The position numbers were made by a program, and so were the translations under genes. Shown here piece by piece: positions 1-8,900 of a stretch of DNA of 37,063 bases. Below the pieces are notes generated by a model. That model had not been told where the DNA came from, ran no database searches, and saw only the letters and a program-made list of their open reading frames with translations. This DNA is from Pseudomonadota bacterium (GTDB lineage: Bacteria; Pseudomonadota; Gammaproteobacteria; Xanthomonadales; Xanthomonadaceae): NCBI GenBank assembly GCA_023430045.1, contig JAEZCF010000016.1, positions 1 to 37,063 on the forward strand, in the 5' to 3' direction. Within the stretch, counting starts at the first letter, position 1, and every line of letters starts with the position of its first letter.

Positions 1-24
1 GCACGTCACAGATACCGCTCCCCG

Positions 25-147
25 GTGGAGTCGAGCCATGATCGAGTGCCGTTCGTTCAAGCCGAGCATGGCTTGGCTCTACCACTGCCTGAAGCCGACA
101 TGGCTTGGCTCCACCGTTGCCTGAAGCCGAGCATGGCTCGGCTCTAC
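25..147 (-). repeat. SMAG/REP-like palindrome cluster at the 3' end of rpfC
   Basis: Four degenerate copies of a GTAG-ended palindrome. One is in plus orientation (25-50, GTGG instead of GTAG). Three are in minus orientation, ending at 82, 114 (GTGG variant) and 147, spaced 32-33 bp. The stem type is GCCGAGC, loop CAT, GCTCGGC. The rightmost copy is the cleanest, and its GTAG (147-144, minus) supplies the TAG stop of rpfC. The family matches the SMAG elements known from S. maltophilia. In Xanthomonas, rpfF lies convergent to rpfC, so this cluster probably separates rpfC from an rpfF gene just outside the window. Confidence 0.8.
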
Positions 148-2318
148 CGTTCGCTGTCCTGCTGGTTGCGGTGACGGGCGCGGGCGTCCAGCGCCAGGCG
201 GCCTTCGTTGATCGCGCCAGACAGCACCGCAAGGCGCTCGCGCCATTCGGCCTTGAGCTGCCAGTCGGGTATCCGCATCAGTTCGCCGGCACGGTTGGCA
301 GCACGTACCAGCCCTACATTGCTGGCCACGCCCTTGATGGCATGCGCCTGTTCGCGGAACCCTTCCCAGCGCAGCGCTTCACCATCCAGCTGCGCCTTGC
401 GCAGGCATGCTTCGGCATCGCGCAGGCACTGTCGCACGAACTCGCGCTCGAAGCCCTCACCCATGCCCAGCGAGCCGAGCTCGTCCAGCACCGCCGGATC
501 AAGCACACCATCGCTGCTGGTGGTGGCCGTCCGCACGATCGGAGCCGCCGGCCCGAGCTGGCGATTGCAGGCGATCTCGGCAAGCGTGTCCAGCAGCCGC
601 ACCGCCACCACCGGCTTGGCCAGGAAGGTGTGCGCGCCGGCCTGGGTGCAGCGCTGGATCGCTTCGGGCGTGACATCCGCGCTCAGCACCAGCACCGGTG
701 TGCGTGGCGCACCGCCGGCCTGCATCACCCGCAGCTCCTTCAGCATGTCCAGACCGCTCATGCCGGGCATGTGCAGATCGACGATGGCGGCATCGAATTC
801 CTGTTCGGCCAACGCGTCCAGCACCGCTTCGCCGCCATCCACGCACTGCACGCGATGCCCGGCCTTCTGCAGCAGCCGTTGCAGCACCATGCGGTTGGCC
901 GCGTGATCGTCGGCCACCAGGATGGCCATGCTGCGCACGCGCGCGCGATGGCGCAGGAACGGGTCAGCGAAGGCGATGACATTGCCGGCGCCATCGGCCT
1001 GCTGCGGAATCCCCGCCAACGCAGGCACTGCCGGACTGGCCACCTGCGGCAACGGCGGTGCGAACGGTACTTCGAACCAGAAACAGCTGCCCTGCGGCAG
1101 GTTGTCGTCATGCCCGATGCCGCCCCCCATCGCCTCCACCAGGCCCTTGGCGATGGTGGTGCCCAGCCCGGTGCCCTCATGCCGGCGCGCCATGCTGACG
1201 TCGCCCTGCTCGAAGGCCTTGAACAGGCGCGGACGCATGGCCGGGGCCACGCCCATGCCGGTGTCGATGATGTCGAAGCGCAGCCGCACGCTGCCCTGCC
1301 CTTCGATACCGACCACTGAAACGCGGATCTCCACGCTGCCATGATCGGTGAACTTGACCGCGTTGCCCGCCAGGTTGAGCAGCACCTGCCGCAGGTGGCC
1401 GACATCGCCACGCAGGCGCGGCGGCACCGCCTCGTCCACCCGCACACGGTATTCCAGCCGCTTGGCACGGGCCTGGGGCAACAGGATCAGCCCGATCGCC
1501 TGGATCACGTCGCCCAGTGCGAAATCCTCGGCCGCCACGCGCAGCTTGCCCGCCTCGATGGCGGAGATGTCCAGCACTTCCTCCACCAGCGCCAGCAGGC
1601 TGCGCGAGGACGCCTGGATGGTGCCCAGGCATTCGCGCTGCTCTTCGTCCAGGCGGGTGGTGGCCAGCACTTCGGTCATGCCTGCCAGCCCGTTGAGCGG
1701 GGTGCGGAACTCATGGCTCATGTTGGCCAGGAAACGGCTCTTGGCCTCGCTGGCGCGGCGTGCCTCGGCCATCGCCTCGGTGAGCTGGCGCAGCAGTGTG
1801 GAAAAATACAGCGGCACCGCCGCCAGACCGAGCCACAGGCCGAACGCCAGCCGTCCGTTGTCCACCCAGTAAGGCGTGTACAACGCCGTGCACCCGAAGC
1901 TGATCATCGCCATCGCCACGGCCAGGTACAGATAATTGTTGCCGAAGCGCATGCCGTTGCCGACCGTCACCCACATCACCACGATGTAGACCCACGACAG
2001 CGGTTCGCCCATCTGGATCATGCCGGCGGCGATCAGCCCGTAATCGGCCACCATGCCGAAGATGCGCCGCGGATCGGAGCGGCCCGGCCGCCACAGCAGC
2101 CAGGCGAATGCCAGCAGCGACAGGCCGAGCCCGCCCAGCACGATCGCCAGCACATTGGCGTACTGTGCCGGCGGCAGATCGCTGCGCACTTCGGGCATCA
2201 GCACGTAGGCCAGGATCAGCACGATCAGGGCGATCCGCACGATCTGCTGGCCGTGCTCGGAATCCCGGCGATGGGCCAGACGCTGGCGCAGCCACGGCAG
2301 CCCAGCGCGCGGGTTCAC
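144..2318 (-). CDS. rpfC: RpfC, hybrid sensor histidine kinase for DSF quorum sensing
   Basis: Senses the cis-unsaturated fatty acid DSF in the inner membrane and passes phosphate to RpfG. In Xanthomonas it also binds and restrains the DSF synthase RpfF. The 724 residues hold 5-6 hydrophobic segments (about 26-180), a HisKA domain with the H-box SHEFRTPLNG (His202), an HATPase domain (DTGMG, GTGLG), a receiver domain (Asp514 in VDLHMPG, Lys568) and a C-terminal Hpt domain (His659 in AHAIKG). This layout and length match Xanthomonas RpfC. The start is GTG, overlapping the rpfG stop as GTGA (2318-2315), so the two are translationally coupled. The stop TAG lies inside a SMAG repeat. The short sensor resembles the RpfC-2 variant of S. 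maltophilia rather than the longer RpfC-1. Confidence 0.95.
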   Translation of the reverse strand: MNPRAGLPWLRQRLAHRRDSEHGQQIVRIALIVLILAYVLMPEVRSDLPPAQYANVLAIVLGGLGLSLLAFAWLLWRPGRSDPRRIFGMVADYGLIAAGMIQMGEPLSWVYIVVMWVTVGNGMRFGNNYLYLAVAMAMISFGCTALYTPYWVDNGRLAFGLWLGLAAVPLYFSTLLRQLTEAMAEARRASEAKSRFLANMSHEFRTPLNGLAGMTEVLATTRLDEEQRECLGTIQASSRSLLALVEEVLDISAIEAGKLRVAAEDFALGDVIQAIGLILLPQARAKRLEYRVRVDEAVPPRLRGDVGHLRQVLLNLAGNAVKFTDHGSVEIRVSVVGIEGQGSVRLRFDIIDTGMGVAPAMRPRLFKAFEQGDVSMARRHEGTGLGTTIAKGLVEAMGGGIGHDDNLPQGSCFWFEVPFAPPLPQVASPAVPALAGIPQQADGAGNVIAFADPFLRHRARVRSMAILVADDHAANRMVLQRLLQKAGHRVQCVDGGEAVLDALAEQEFDAAIVDLHMPGMSGLDMLKELRVMQAGGAPRTPVLVLSADVTPEAIQRCTQAGAHTFLAKPVVAVRLLDTLAEIACNRQLGPAAPIVRTATTSSDGVLDPAVLDELGSLGMGEGFEREFVRQCLRDAEACLRKAQLDGEALRWEGFREQAHAIKGVASNVGLVRAANRAGELMRIPDWQLKAEWRERLAVLSGAINEGRLALDARARHRNQQDSER

Positions 2319-3472
2319 AGCCCTGGCCGTGCCGACGCGGTGGAATGCTCCGCGCAGATCTGTTCCAGCTGCGTGCGGCCACGCAGCAGCGCATCCACCA
2401 CGCGCGGGTCGAACAACCGCCCACGCTGCGCGTACAGGTACGCAAGGGTGGCATCCAGCGTCCAGGCTTCCTTGTAGGGGCGCGGCGAGATCAGCGCGTC
2501 GAACACGTCTGCCACGGCGACGATGCGCGCTTCCAGCGGAATCGCATCGCCCACCAGTCCGTCCGGGTAGCCACTGCCGTCGTAGCGCTCATGGTGGCGC
2601 AGCGCGATCAGCGCGCCCACCTGGATGAAGCGGTTCTGGCTGCCGCTGAGCAGCTCATGACCGATGCGCGGATGCCGGCGCATGACCGCCAGCTCCTCTT
2701 CGTTGAGCTTGCCGGGCTTCAGAAGCACCGCATCGGGAATGGCGATCTTACCCATGTCGTGCAGCGGCGCGGCCATTTCGATAAGCCTGACATCATCTTC
2801 CGGCAGGCCCAGCTGTTCGGCGATCAGTCCGGCCACCCGCGACATGCGCTCCAGGTAGGCGCTGGTTCCGGCATCACGGAATTCGATGGCGCGTGCCAGC
2901 CGCGACAGCGTTTCCCGCTCACGCTCTTCCACCTCGTGCATGCTGGCCAGCAGCCGCTGCTCCAGCGACAGCGCCCGCTGCTTCACGTTCTCGGTCTGCT
3001 GCCGCAGCTGCAGCAGGTTGTAGCAGCGCGCGCGCAGCTCGCGCGGGCGGATCGGCTTGACCAGGAAATCGATGACGCCCGCTTCCAGGGCCGCCTGTCG
3101 GATCGGCTCGTCGCCGACCACGGTGATCAGGATCACCGGAATGTCGCGGTGCTTGGGCAGCCGCCGGAAACGCCGGGCGAACTCCAGCCCATCCATTTCC
3201 GGCATGCGGTAATCCAGCAGCAGCAGGTCCACGGGCTGGCTCTCGCACCAGTTCAGCGCGGCCAGCGGATCGCCGAAATCATGGACGTCCAGCTCCGGCG
3301 CGATGTCTTCGATGACATGGCGCAGCATCGTGCGGGCAGACGTCTGGTCGTCGACAATGACAATGTTCAATGCTGTCTCTGCCCGCCTGTTCGACCACCC
3401 CGGAATCAGGGTGGGCGAGGATAACCTGCCATCGTGCACGCCCGCACCCTGCATCGGTCCGATTCCCGCCAT
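2315..3472 (-). CDS. rpfG: RpfG, response regulator with HD-GYP c-di-GMP phosphodiesterase domain
   Basis: Cytoplasmic partner of RpfC. When phosphorylated it hydrolyses cyclic di-GMP, linking DSF perception to virulence, motility and biofilm genes. A receiver domain has DD at 41-42, phospho-acceptor Asp87 in LLLLDYRMPE and Lys139. The HD-GYP domain has HD at 238-239 and HHERYDGSGYP at 293-303, so the catalytic signature is intact. The start is uncertain. ATG at 3472 gives 385 aa and has GGGA at suitable spacing. A TTG at 3370, directly before NIVIVDDQ, would give a protein without the 34-residue leader. In Xanthomonas campestris an rpfH gene sits between rpfG and rpfC; here it is absent and the genes overlap by four bases. 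Confidence 0.95.
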   Translation of the reverse strand: MAGIGPMQGAGVHDGRLSSPTLIPGWSNRRAETALNIVIVDDQTSARTMLRHVIEDIAPELDVHDFGDPLAALNWCESQPVDLLLLDYRMPEMDGLEFARRFRRLPKHRDIPVILITVVGDEPIRQAALEAGVIDFLVKPIRPRELRARCYNLLQLRQQTENVKQRALSLEQRLLASMHEVEERERETLSRLARAIEFRDAGTSAYLERMSRVAGLIAEQLGLPEDDVRLIEMAAPLHDMGKIAIPDAVLLKPGKLNEEELAVMRRHPRIGHELLSGSQNRFIQVGALIALRHHERYDGSGYPDGLVGDAIPLEARIVAVADVFDALISPRPYKEAWTLDATLAYLYAQRGRLFDPRVVDALLRGRTQLEQICAEHSTASARPGL

Positions 3473-3755
3473 TGCACATCCCGGATCATGACGGCCATCA
3501 CATTATGTGTGGCAGTGAATAAGAGGCCGAGCCCTCCCCCCAGGGCAAACAAGCCACAGCGGCCATCAAGGCCTTGCCGACACGATACCCCACGCATACA
3601 GGCAGTCAATCGTCGCGCGATAGATACCGGTATGAATCCGATACATCGATGCCCAGCCCGGGAGCCACCCACTGCGTGCCGGCATCCCTCGTCGGGCCCG
3701 CGGGCGTCGGCCCCCACGCGAGGATGCCGACGGCCACGCGTGCGGCTGCCGGAAC
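3473..3755. other. lysS-rpfG intergenic region with hairpin and possible rpfG promoter
   Basis: 283 bases between the lysS stop and the rpfG start, both minus strand. An inverted repeat with arms GGCATCCCTCG (3681-3691) and CGAGGATGCC (3718-3727, one base bulged) lies about 30 bases after the lysS stop. It has no T tract, so it is at best a Rho-assisted end or an RNA-stabilising hairpin. Closer to rpfG, CATAAT (minus, 3507-3502) could be a -10 box, but I see no convincing -35. No open reading frame here is credible. Confidence 0.4.
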
Positions 3756-5273
3756 TCAGCCCTGGGGACGCATGTACGGGAACAGCAGCACGTCGCGGAT
3801 CGAGTTGCTGCCGGTCAAAAGCATGACCAGGCGGTCGATGCCGATGCCCAGCCCACCCGTCGGCGCCATGCCGTACTCGAGCGCACGGATGTAGTCCGCG
3901 TCGTAATGCATCGCCTCGTCATCGCCTCCTTCCTTGGCCTCCACCTGGGCCTGGAAGCGCGCCGCCTGGTCTTCCGGATCGTTCAGTTCGGAGAAGCCGT
4001 TGGCCAGTTCCTTGCCGTTGACGAACAGCTCGAAACGGTCCGTGTAACCGGGTTCGTCATCGCTGGAACGGGCCAAAGGCGACACCTCCACCGGATGGTC
4101 GGTGATGAAGGTCGGCTGGATCAGGGTGTGTTCGACGGTGGCTTCGAAGATCTCCAGCAGCAGCTTGCCCCAGCCGTAGGATGGCTTGACGCGGACACCC
4201 AGGCGCTCGCAGTGGCGCAGCAGGGCGTCGCGGTCGGTACAGTCGGCAGCGCTGATTTCCGGGTTGTGGTGGCGCACTGCTTCGTCCATGCGCCAGCGGC
4301 GGAACGCCGGGCCCAGGTCGATCTTCTGGCCGTCCCACTCCACTTCGGTGGTACCCAGCACCTGCCGGGCCACGTCGCGGATCACGCCCTCGGTCAGGTC
4401 CATCACCTCGTTGTACGTGGCATAGGCCTCGTACAGTTCCATCATGGTGAATTCCGGGTTGTGGCGCGTGCTGACGCCTTCGTTGCGGAAGTTGCGGTTG
4501 ATCTCGTACACCCGCTCCAGGCCACCGACCACCAGCCGCTTGAGATACAGCTCCGGCGCCACGCGCAGGTACAGTTCCAGGTCCAGCGCATTGTGGTGGG
4601 TGGTGAACGGTTTGGCCGTGGCGCCGCCGGGGATGTAATGCATCATCGGCGTTTCCACTTCCAGGAAATCGCGGTTGTCCAGCCACGCGCGCATCGCCCG
4701 GATGATCTTCGAGCGCTTGATGAAGACCTCGCGCGCTTCCGGCGTCACGATCAGATCGACATAACGCTGGCGGTAGCGCTGTTCCACATCGCTCAGCCCA
4801 TGCCACTTGTCCGGCAGCGGACGCAGCGACTTGGTCAGCAGGCGGATGCTGCTGGCCTTCACCGACAGTTCGCCGGTCTTCGTGCGGGTCAGGCCGCCTT
4901 CCACGGCGATGATGTCGCCCACGTCCCAGCCCTTGAACGCCGTGTAGGCATCGCCCAGCACGTTGCCCTGCAGGAACAGCTGGATGCGCCCGGATTCATC
5001 CTGGATCTGCGCGAAGCTCGCCTTGCCCATCACCCGCTTGGCCATCAGCCGGCCAGCCAGCCTGACGTGGCGGCCCGCACCTTCCAGCGCCTCGGCCGTC
5101 CACTGCCCGGCATCGGCGAATTCGGACTGCAGCGCACCGGTGAAATGCTCGCGGCGGAAGTCGTTCGGATAGGCCACGCCCTGCGCGCGCAGGGCCGTCA
5201 GTTTCGCGCGGCGCTCGGCGATCAGGCTGTTTTCATCGACGGGGGGCTGCGGCGCGGCGGTCTGCTCGTTCAT
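3756..5273 (-). CDS. lysS: Lysyl-tRNA synthetase, class II
   Basis: Charges tRNA-Lys with lysine in the cytoplasm. The 505 residues match the usual length. The N-terminal OB-fold anticodon-binding domain is at about 68-150, followed by the class II catalytic core, with motif 2 NRNFRNEG near 259-266 and motif 3 GGLGIGIDRLVMLLTG near the C-terminus. It lies 87 bases downstream of prfB in the same direction, the conserved prfB-lysS arrangement also found in E. coli. In the xanthomonad rpf literature the gene in this position is called lysU. Two palindromes lie in the gap between prfB and lysS. Confidence 0.97.
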   Translation of the reverse strand: MNEQTAAPQPPVDENSLIAERRAKLTALRAQGVAYPNDFRREHFTGALQSEFADAGQWTAEALEGAGRHVRLAGRLMAKRVMGKASFAQIQDESGRIQLFLQGNVLGDAYTAFKGWDVGDIIAVEGGLTRTKTGELSVKASSIRLLTKSLRPLPDKWHGLSDVEQRYRQRYVDLIVTPEAREVFIKRSKIIRAMRAWLDNRDFLEVETPMMHYIPGGATAKPFTTHHNALDLELYLRVAPELYLKRLVVGGLERVYEINRNFRNEGVSTRHNPEFTMMELYEAYATYNEVMDLTEGVIRDVARQVLGTTEVEWDGQKIDLGPAFRRWRMDEAVRHHNPEISAADCTDRDALLRHCERLGVRVKPSYGWGKLLLEIFEATVEHTLIQPTFITDHPVEVSPLARSSDDEPGYTDRFELFVNGKELANGFSELNDPEDQAARFQAQVEAKEGGDDEAMHYDADYIRALEYGMAPTGGLGIGIDRLVMLLTGSNSIRDVLLFPYMRPQG

Positions 5274-5306
5274 GGGCGTGGTCGGTCGTTGTCTTCGGGG
5301 AGGGGG

Positions 5307-5358
5307 TGCCGGCCAGTGGCCGGCAGTGCCGGAATACGGAGCACCCGTACGGCGGGTG
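5307..5358. repeat. Two hairpins between prfB and lysS
   Basis: A perfect palindrome TGCCGGCCA-G-TGGCCGGCA (5307-5325) resembles the stem of another short palindrome common in Stenotrophomonas intergenic DNA. A second stem-loop, CACCCG-TACGG-CGGGTG (5342-5358), begins two bases after the prfB stop. Neither has a T tract, so neither is a clear intrinsic terminator. They may protect the prfB 3' end or tune lysS readthrough. Confidence 0.6.
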
Positions 5359-5360
5359 GA

Positions 5361-6486
5361 TCAGGCGTCGATGCGTTTGGAACCCACTTCCAGGCCGGAT
5401 TTCAGGCTGGCCTCGACGAATTCGTCCAGGTCGCCATCCAGCACCTTCTGCGTGTCCGAGCGCTCGATGCCGGTGCGCAGGTCCTTGATGCGGCTCTGGT
5501 CCAGCACGTAGTTGCGGATCTGGCTGCCCCAGCCGATGTCGGACTTGGTGGCTTCCACCGCGTCCTTTTCGGCGTTGCGCTTCTGGATCTCCAGCTCGTA
5601 GAGCTTGGCGGCCAGCATCTTCATCGCATTGTCGCGGTTCTGGTGCTGGCTGCGACCAGTCTGGCAGGCCACCACGATGTTGGTCGGGATGTGGGTGATG
5701 CGCACCGCCGATTCGGTCTTGTTGACGTGCTGGCCACCGGCACCGGAGGAGCGGTACACGTCGGTGCGCAGGTCGGCCGGATTGATGGTGATGTCGATGT
5801 TGTCATCGATTTCCGGCGACACGAACACCGAAGTGAAGCTGGTGTGGCGGCGGTTGTCCGAATCGAACGGCGACTTGCGCACCAGGCGGTGTACGCCGGT
5901 CTCGGTCTTCAGCCAGCCATAGGCGTAATCGCCTTCCACGCGCAGGGTGGCCGACTTGATGCCGGCAACGTCACCGCCGGACACTTCCATCAGCTCGGTC
6001 TTCCAGCCGCGGGATTCGCACCAGCGCAGGTACATGCGCAGCAGGATCTCGGCCCAGTCCTGGGCTTCGGTGCCACCGGCGCCGGCCTGGATGTCCACGA
6101 ACGCCGCAGCGCTGTCCATCTCGCCGGAGAACATGCGCTGGAATTCCAGCTGTTCCACGTGCTTCTGGAATTTTTCCAGGTCGGCGACCACGGCCAGCAC
6201 GGTGTCCTCGTCCTGTTCGGACTCGGCCAGTTCCAGCAGCTCGCCGGATTCAGCCAGCCCGTCCAGGATCGTGTCGATACCGCCCACGGTCTTTTCCAGC
6301 AGCGAGCGCTCGCGACCCAGGTTCTGGGCGTATTCCGGCTTGTTCCAGACATCGGGGCTTTCCAGCTCCCGCGTTACTTCCTCAAGACGCTCTTTCCTGG
6401 CGTCGTAGTCAAAGATACCCCCTGAGCGACAGCACGCGATCGGACAGATCGGTGATGCGCTGGCGGACAGGATTCAGCTCGAGCAT
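5361..6486 (-). CDS. prfB: Peptide chain release factor 2 with programmed +1 frameshift
   Basis: Reads UGA and UAA stop codons. The gene is split over two frames. Frame 0 starts at ATG 6486 (MLELNPVRQRI) and reaches an in-frame TGA at 6411-6409 after 25 codons. The shift site is AGGGGG (6423-6418), TAT, CTT, TGA, C. After the slip, reading resumes at GAC (6410) and runs to TGA at 5361, giving 374 aa. The tripeptide anticodon SPF falls at residues 205-207 and GGQ at 250-252, identical to E. coli RF2 numbering, which confirms the reconstruction. Residue 246, Thr in E. coli K-12 and Ala in many others, is Ser. Any annotation starting at 6287 would lose 66 residues. Confidence 0.97.
6408..6423 (-). 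promoter_or_regulatory. Programmed +1 ribosomal frameshift site of prfB
   Basis: On the minus strand AGGGGG, a three-base spacer TAT, then CTTTGAC. The internal Shine-Dalgarno-like run, the slippery CTT and the UGA followed by C are identical to the E. coli autoregulatory site. When RF2 is scarce, termination at UGA is slow and the ribosome slips forward, making more RF2. Confidence 0.96.
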
Positions 6487-6632
6487 GTCGGCGGTTTCGT
6501 GGTCGAAAAGATGACCTGCAATGATAGCAAACCTCGCTGTGGCCCATCCGCTCGCCACAGTCATGGTGGGCGACGACCGCCGGTCGTCACGCCCGGGGGG
6601 TCCTGTCCCGGCGGCTCACGCAGGTCGCGGGG
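6487..6632. other. rpfD-prfB intergenic region with short hairpin
   Basis: 146 bases between the rpfD stop and the prfB start. A perfect stem GACGACC-GCC-GGTCGTC lies at 6572-6588, without a T tract. A TATCAT on the minus strand upstream of prfB could be a -10 box, but the -35 is weak. Nothing else is recognisable. Confidence 0.35.
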
Positions 6633-7535
6633 TCAGGCCCCCTGCCCGCCCAGCGCCTGCCGCAGCAGCGGCAGTTGCCGCCGGCTGCACGGCACGCGGG
6701 TACCATCGGCCATGTGCAGCAGGGCTTCGCCGCCGTCCAGCGGCTCGATGGAGCGCAGGCAGCCCCGGTTGACCAGCCAGCTGCGATGGCTGCGCAGGAA
6801 TACGTCCGGGTCCAGCCGCTGCTCCAGCGCGGTCATGGTGATGCGCAGCGGATAGTCATGCCCACGCACACGCAGGTTCACGTAGTTGCTGGCGGCCTGG
6901 GCATGTTCGATATCGGCCGTGGCCACCAGGAATTCCCTGCCCAGTGTCCGCACCAGGAAATGCGCCGGCCGGTCCACCGGCTCAACCGGCACGCCTTCAT
7001 CGGGTGCGGCCAGCAGCGCGGCCTCCCCCTGTCTGCGTCGCCCGAACCATGCCAGGGCATGCACCGCGCATACCAGCGTCGCATAGGTCTGCAGGTCCTT
7101 GAACAGCTCGTAGAACCACTGCGCAGGCCATGGCCCGTAGTCATAACTGCCGCCACCCAGCGCATGCAGCGCCTGCCGCAGCAGCACCATGCCGGTCACG
7201 TGCAGCAGCCACCAGGCCACCGCACCCAGCAGGTAGGCCGGCAGCAGCCGTCGCCACGTGTCAGCGTGCAGTGGCCACCGTCGCGCCACCCGGATCAACA
7301 CCGCCAGCAACAGCAGGGACATGGTCGCGCTGGTGAACTCGTCGACGGCGGTGGCAAAGCCGTCGAATGATTCCCCATCGCGCGCTGCGCGCATGCAGTG
7401 CACCAGCACGTTGGCAAGTGCGGAGCCCAGGAACAGCGCCCCCCAGAGCGCCATGGCGCGTCCCGGACCCTGCTTCTCTGTCGTTGCCGTTGCCGTTGCC
7501 GCCGGCAGTCCGCGTGTCGTCGCCATGCCGCTCAT
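6633..7535 (-). CDS. rpfD: RpfD-like membrane-anchored LytTR-family transcription regulator
   Basis: About 300 residues. Four hydrophobic segments fill the N-terminal half (ALWGALFLG..., TMSLLLLAVLIRV, LLPAYLLGAVAWWLL, LQTYATLVCAVHALAW). A C-terminal LytTR DNA-binding domain begins at FLVRTLGREFLV and contains the FLRSHRSWLVN signature typical of LytTR proteins. Membrane-bound LytTR regulators often control their own or neighbouring operons through a membrane cue. The location between recJ and prfB in an rpf locus matches rpfD of Xanthomonas. The start is uncertain: ATG 7535 or ATG 7526 are the best choices, and an upstream ATG at 7589 would run into the divergent promoter region. It is transcribed away from the acyltransferase gene at 7683. 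Confidence 0.85.
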   Translation of the reverse strand: MSGMATTRGLPAATATATTEKQGPGRAMALWGALFLGSALANVLVHCMRAARDGESFDGFATAVDEFTSATMSLLLLAVLIRVARRWPLHADTWRRLLPAYLLGAVAWWLLHVTGMVLLRQALHALGGGSYDYGPWPAQWFYELFKDLQTYATLVCAVHALAWFGRRRQGEAALLAAPDEGVPVEPVDRPAHFLVRTLGREFLVATADIEHAQAASNYVNLRVRGHDYPLRITMTALEQRLDPDVFLRSHRSWLVNRGCLRSIEPLDGGEALLHMADGTRVPCSRRQLPLLRQALGGQGA

Positions 7536-7682
7536 TATGCCGTCGCAGTGACCGACCACCCGTCCCATTGGTCCCATGCCACGCGCCATTCGTCCCGACG
7601 CGGCCTCTGCGTGGCCCCTGCCCCTGCCGGCCGAGGCCAGCCGGGTGCAGGCTCGCGCTTCCTTCGCTGCACTGACCCACCC

Positions 7683-8900
7683 ATGTCACGACGCCACGAT
7701 CTGGATGCCCTGCGGGTATTCGCCTTGCTGCTGCTCATCCCTTACCACACCGGCATGGCCTACGTGGCCGAATGGGACTTCCACCTGAAAAGCAGCTATC
7801 TGTTCGAATGGCTGCAATGGCCGATGATCGCGCTGAACCGCTGGCGCATGCCGCTGCTGTTCACCATTTCCGGCATCGCCCTGGCACTGGCGCTGCCCGT
7901 CCGAGGCCGCATCACCTTCGCGTTGCACCGCTGCTGGCGGCTGCTGCTACCCCTGGTATTCGGCATCTTCGCGGTGGTCAGCCTGCAGGCGTACTGCGAA
8001 GCGGTAGAAACCGGTGACATCGCTCCCGGGCTGGGCGCGTTCCTGCTGCGCTACTGGCAGCTCCGGCCATGGCCGGGCGCGCACTTCAACGGCGCCGATT
8101 ACGGCTTCACCTGGAACCATCTCTGGTACCTGGCCTATCTGATTCCCTATTCGGTGCTGCTGGTCGCGCTGGCCAGCCTGGCGCGTCCGCTGCGCGGGCT
8201 GCTGCCTGCATGGGCACCGTCGGACCGGACCATCGCAGTGGCCGGCCTGCTGTTGCCGTGTGCCTGGATCAGCTGGAACCTGCTCTACCTGCTGCCACGT
8301 CATCCGCCCACCCATGCGCTGTTCAACGATGCATCCGTACACGCCGAATCGCTGCCCCTGTTCGCGCTGGGATTCATCGCCGCACGCTGGCAACGCGGCT
8401 GGGACCTGCTGCTGCGCTGGCGCTGGCACGCACTGGCACTGGCGCTGCTTGGCGTCGGCGTGGAACTGGGCATCCGGGCGCTGGGCAGGATGCCGCATCT
8501 GCACGACGTTGACCCGTGGCTGCTGTCGTTGCCGTGGGCGCAGACCGAACGGCTCGGCCGCGCGCTCTATACATGGACCGCCCTGCTGGCCATCTTCGGC
8601 TGGGCGCCGGCATGGCTGGATCGTCCGTTCCGCTGGCTGCCGTATGCGCGCGAGGCGGTGTTCAGCGTATACATCCTGCACCAGACCGTACTGATCCTGC
8701 TGCTGTACGCGCTGCGGCCACTGCAGCTCGGGCCGCTGGCCGAACCGCTGCTGGTGCTGGCGGGAACCTTCGCCGGCAGCCTGCTGCTGCATGAGCTGCT
8801 GATCCGGCGCAGCACACTGCTGCGCCCCCTGTTCGGCCTGCCCGCGAAACGGCTATTGTCGCCCGCAGGGATGATGACGAACGTCCAGGGAGAAAGGTGA
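7683..8900 (+). CDS. Acyltransferase family 3 membrane protein
   Basis: 405 residues with about ten hydrophobic segments. The N-terminus RRHDLDALRVFALLLLIPYHTG carries the R-x-D-LDxLR and early His features of the acyltransferase 3 family (OafA/OpgC-like), which moves acetyl or succinyl groups onto extracytoplasmic sugars or lipids. The start at ATG 7683 gives the natural N-terminus; upstream sequence in frame is arginine-rich and not credible. The stop at 8900 is followed immediately by the ATG of the PAP2 gene, so the pair is co-translated. The substrate cannot be inferred. A surface glycan or lipid is the likely class. Confidence 0.88.
   Translation: MSRRHDLDALRVFALLLLIPYHTGMAYVAEWDFHLKSSYLFEWLQWPMIALNRWRMPLLFTISGIALALALPVRGRITFALHRCWRLLLPLVFGIFAVVSLQAYCEAVETGDIAPGLGAFLLRYWQLRPWPGAHFNGADYGFTWNHLWYLAYLIPYSVLLVALASLARPLRGLLPAWAPSDRTIAVAGLLLPCAWISWNLLYLLPRHPPTHALFNDASVHAESLPLFALGFIAARWQRGWDLLLRWRWHALALALLGVGVELGIRALGRMPHLHDVDPWLLSLPWAQTERLGRALYTWTALLAIFGWAPAWLDRPFRWLPYAREAVFSVYILHQTVLILLLYALRPLQLGPLAEPLLVLAGTFAGSLLLHELLIRRSTLLRPLFGLPAKRLLSPAGMMTNVQGER

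Noticed and set aside
105..1319. Long plus-strand open frame of about 400 codons over rpfC
   Set aside because: Antisense shadow of rpfC. The composition is that of reversed GC-rich coding sequence, while the rpfC frame has complete kinase, receiver and Hpt motifs.
3496..3510. CRP/Clp-type site upstream of rpfG
   Set aside because: The TCACA and TGTG halves are in the wrong order (TCACA...TGTG instead of TGTGA...TCACA) and spacing.
5361..6287. prfB starting at the internal ATG 6287
   Set aside because: This would remove the N-terminal 66 residues. The frameshift reconstruction gives E. coli numbering for SPF and GGQ and a standard N-terminus.
3906..6425. Plus-strand frame of 839 codons opposite lysS and prfB
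   Set aside because: It covers two real genes and the gap between them in antisense and has no recognisable motif.
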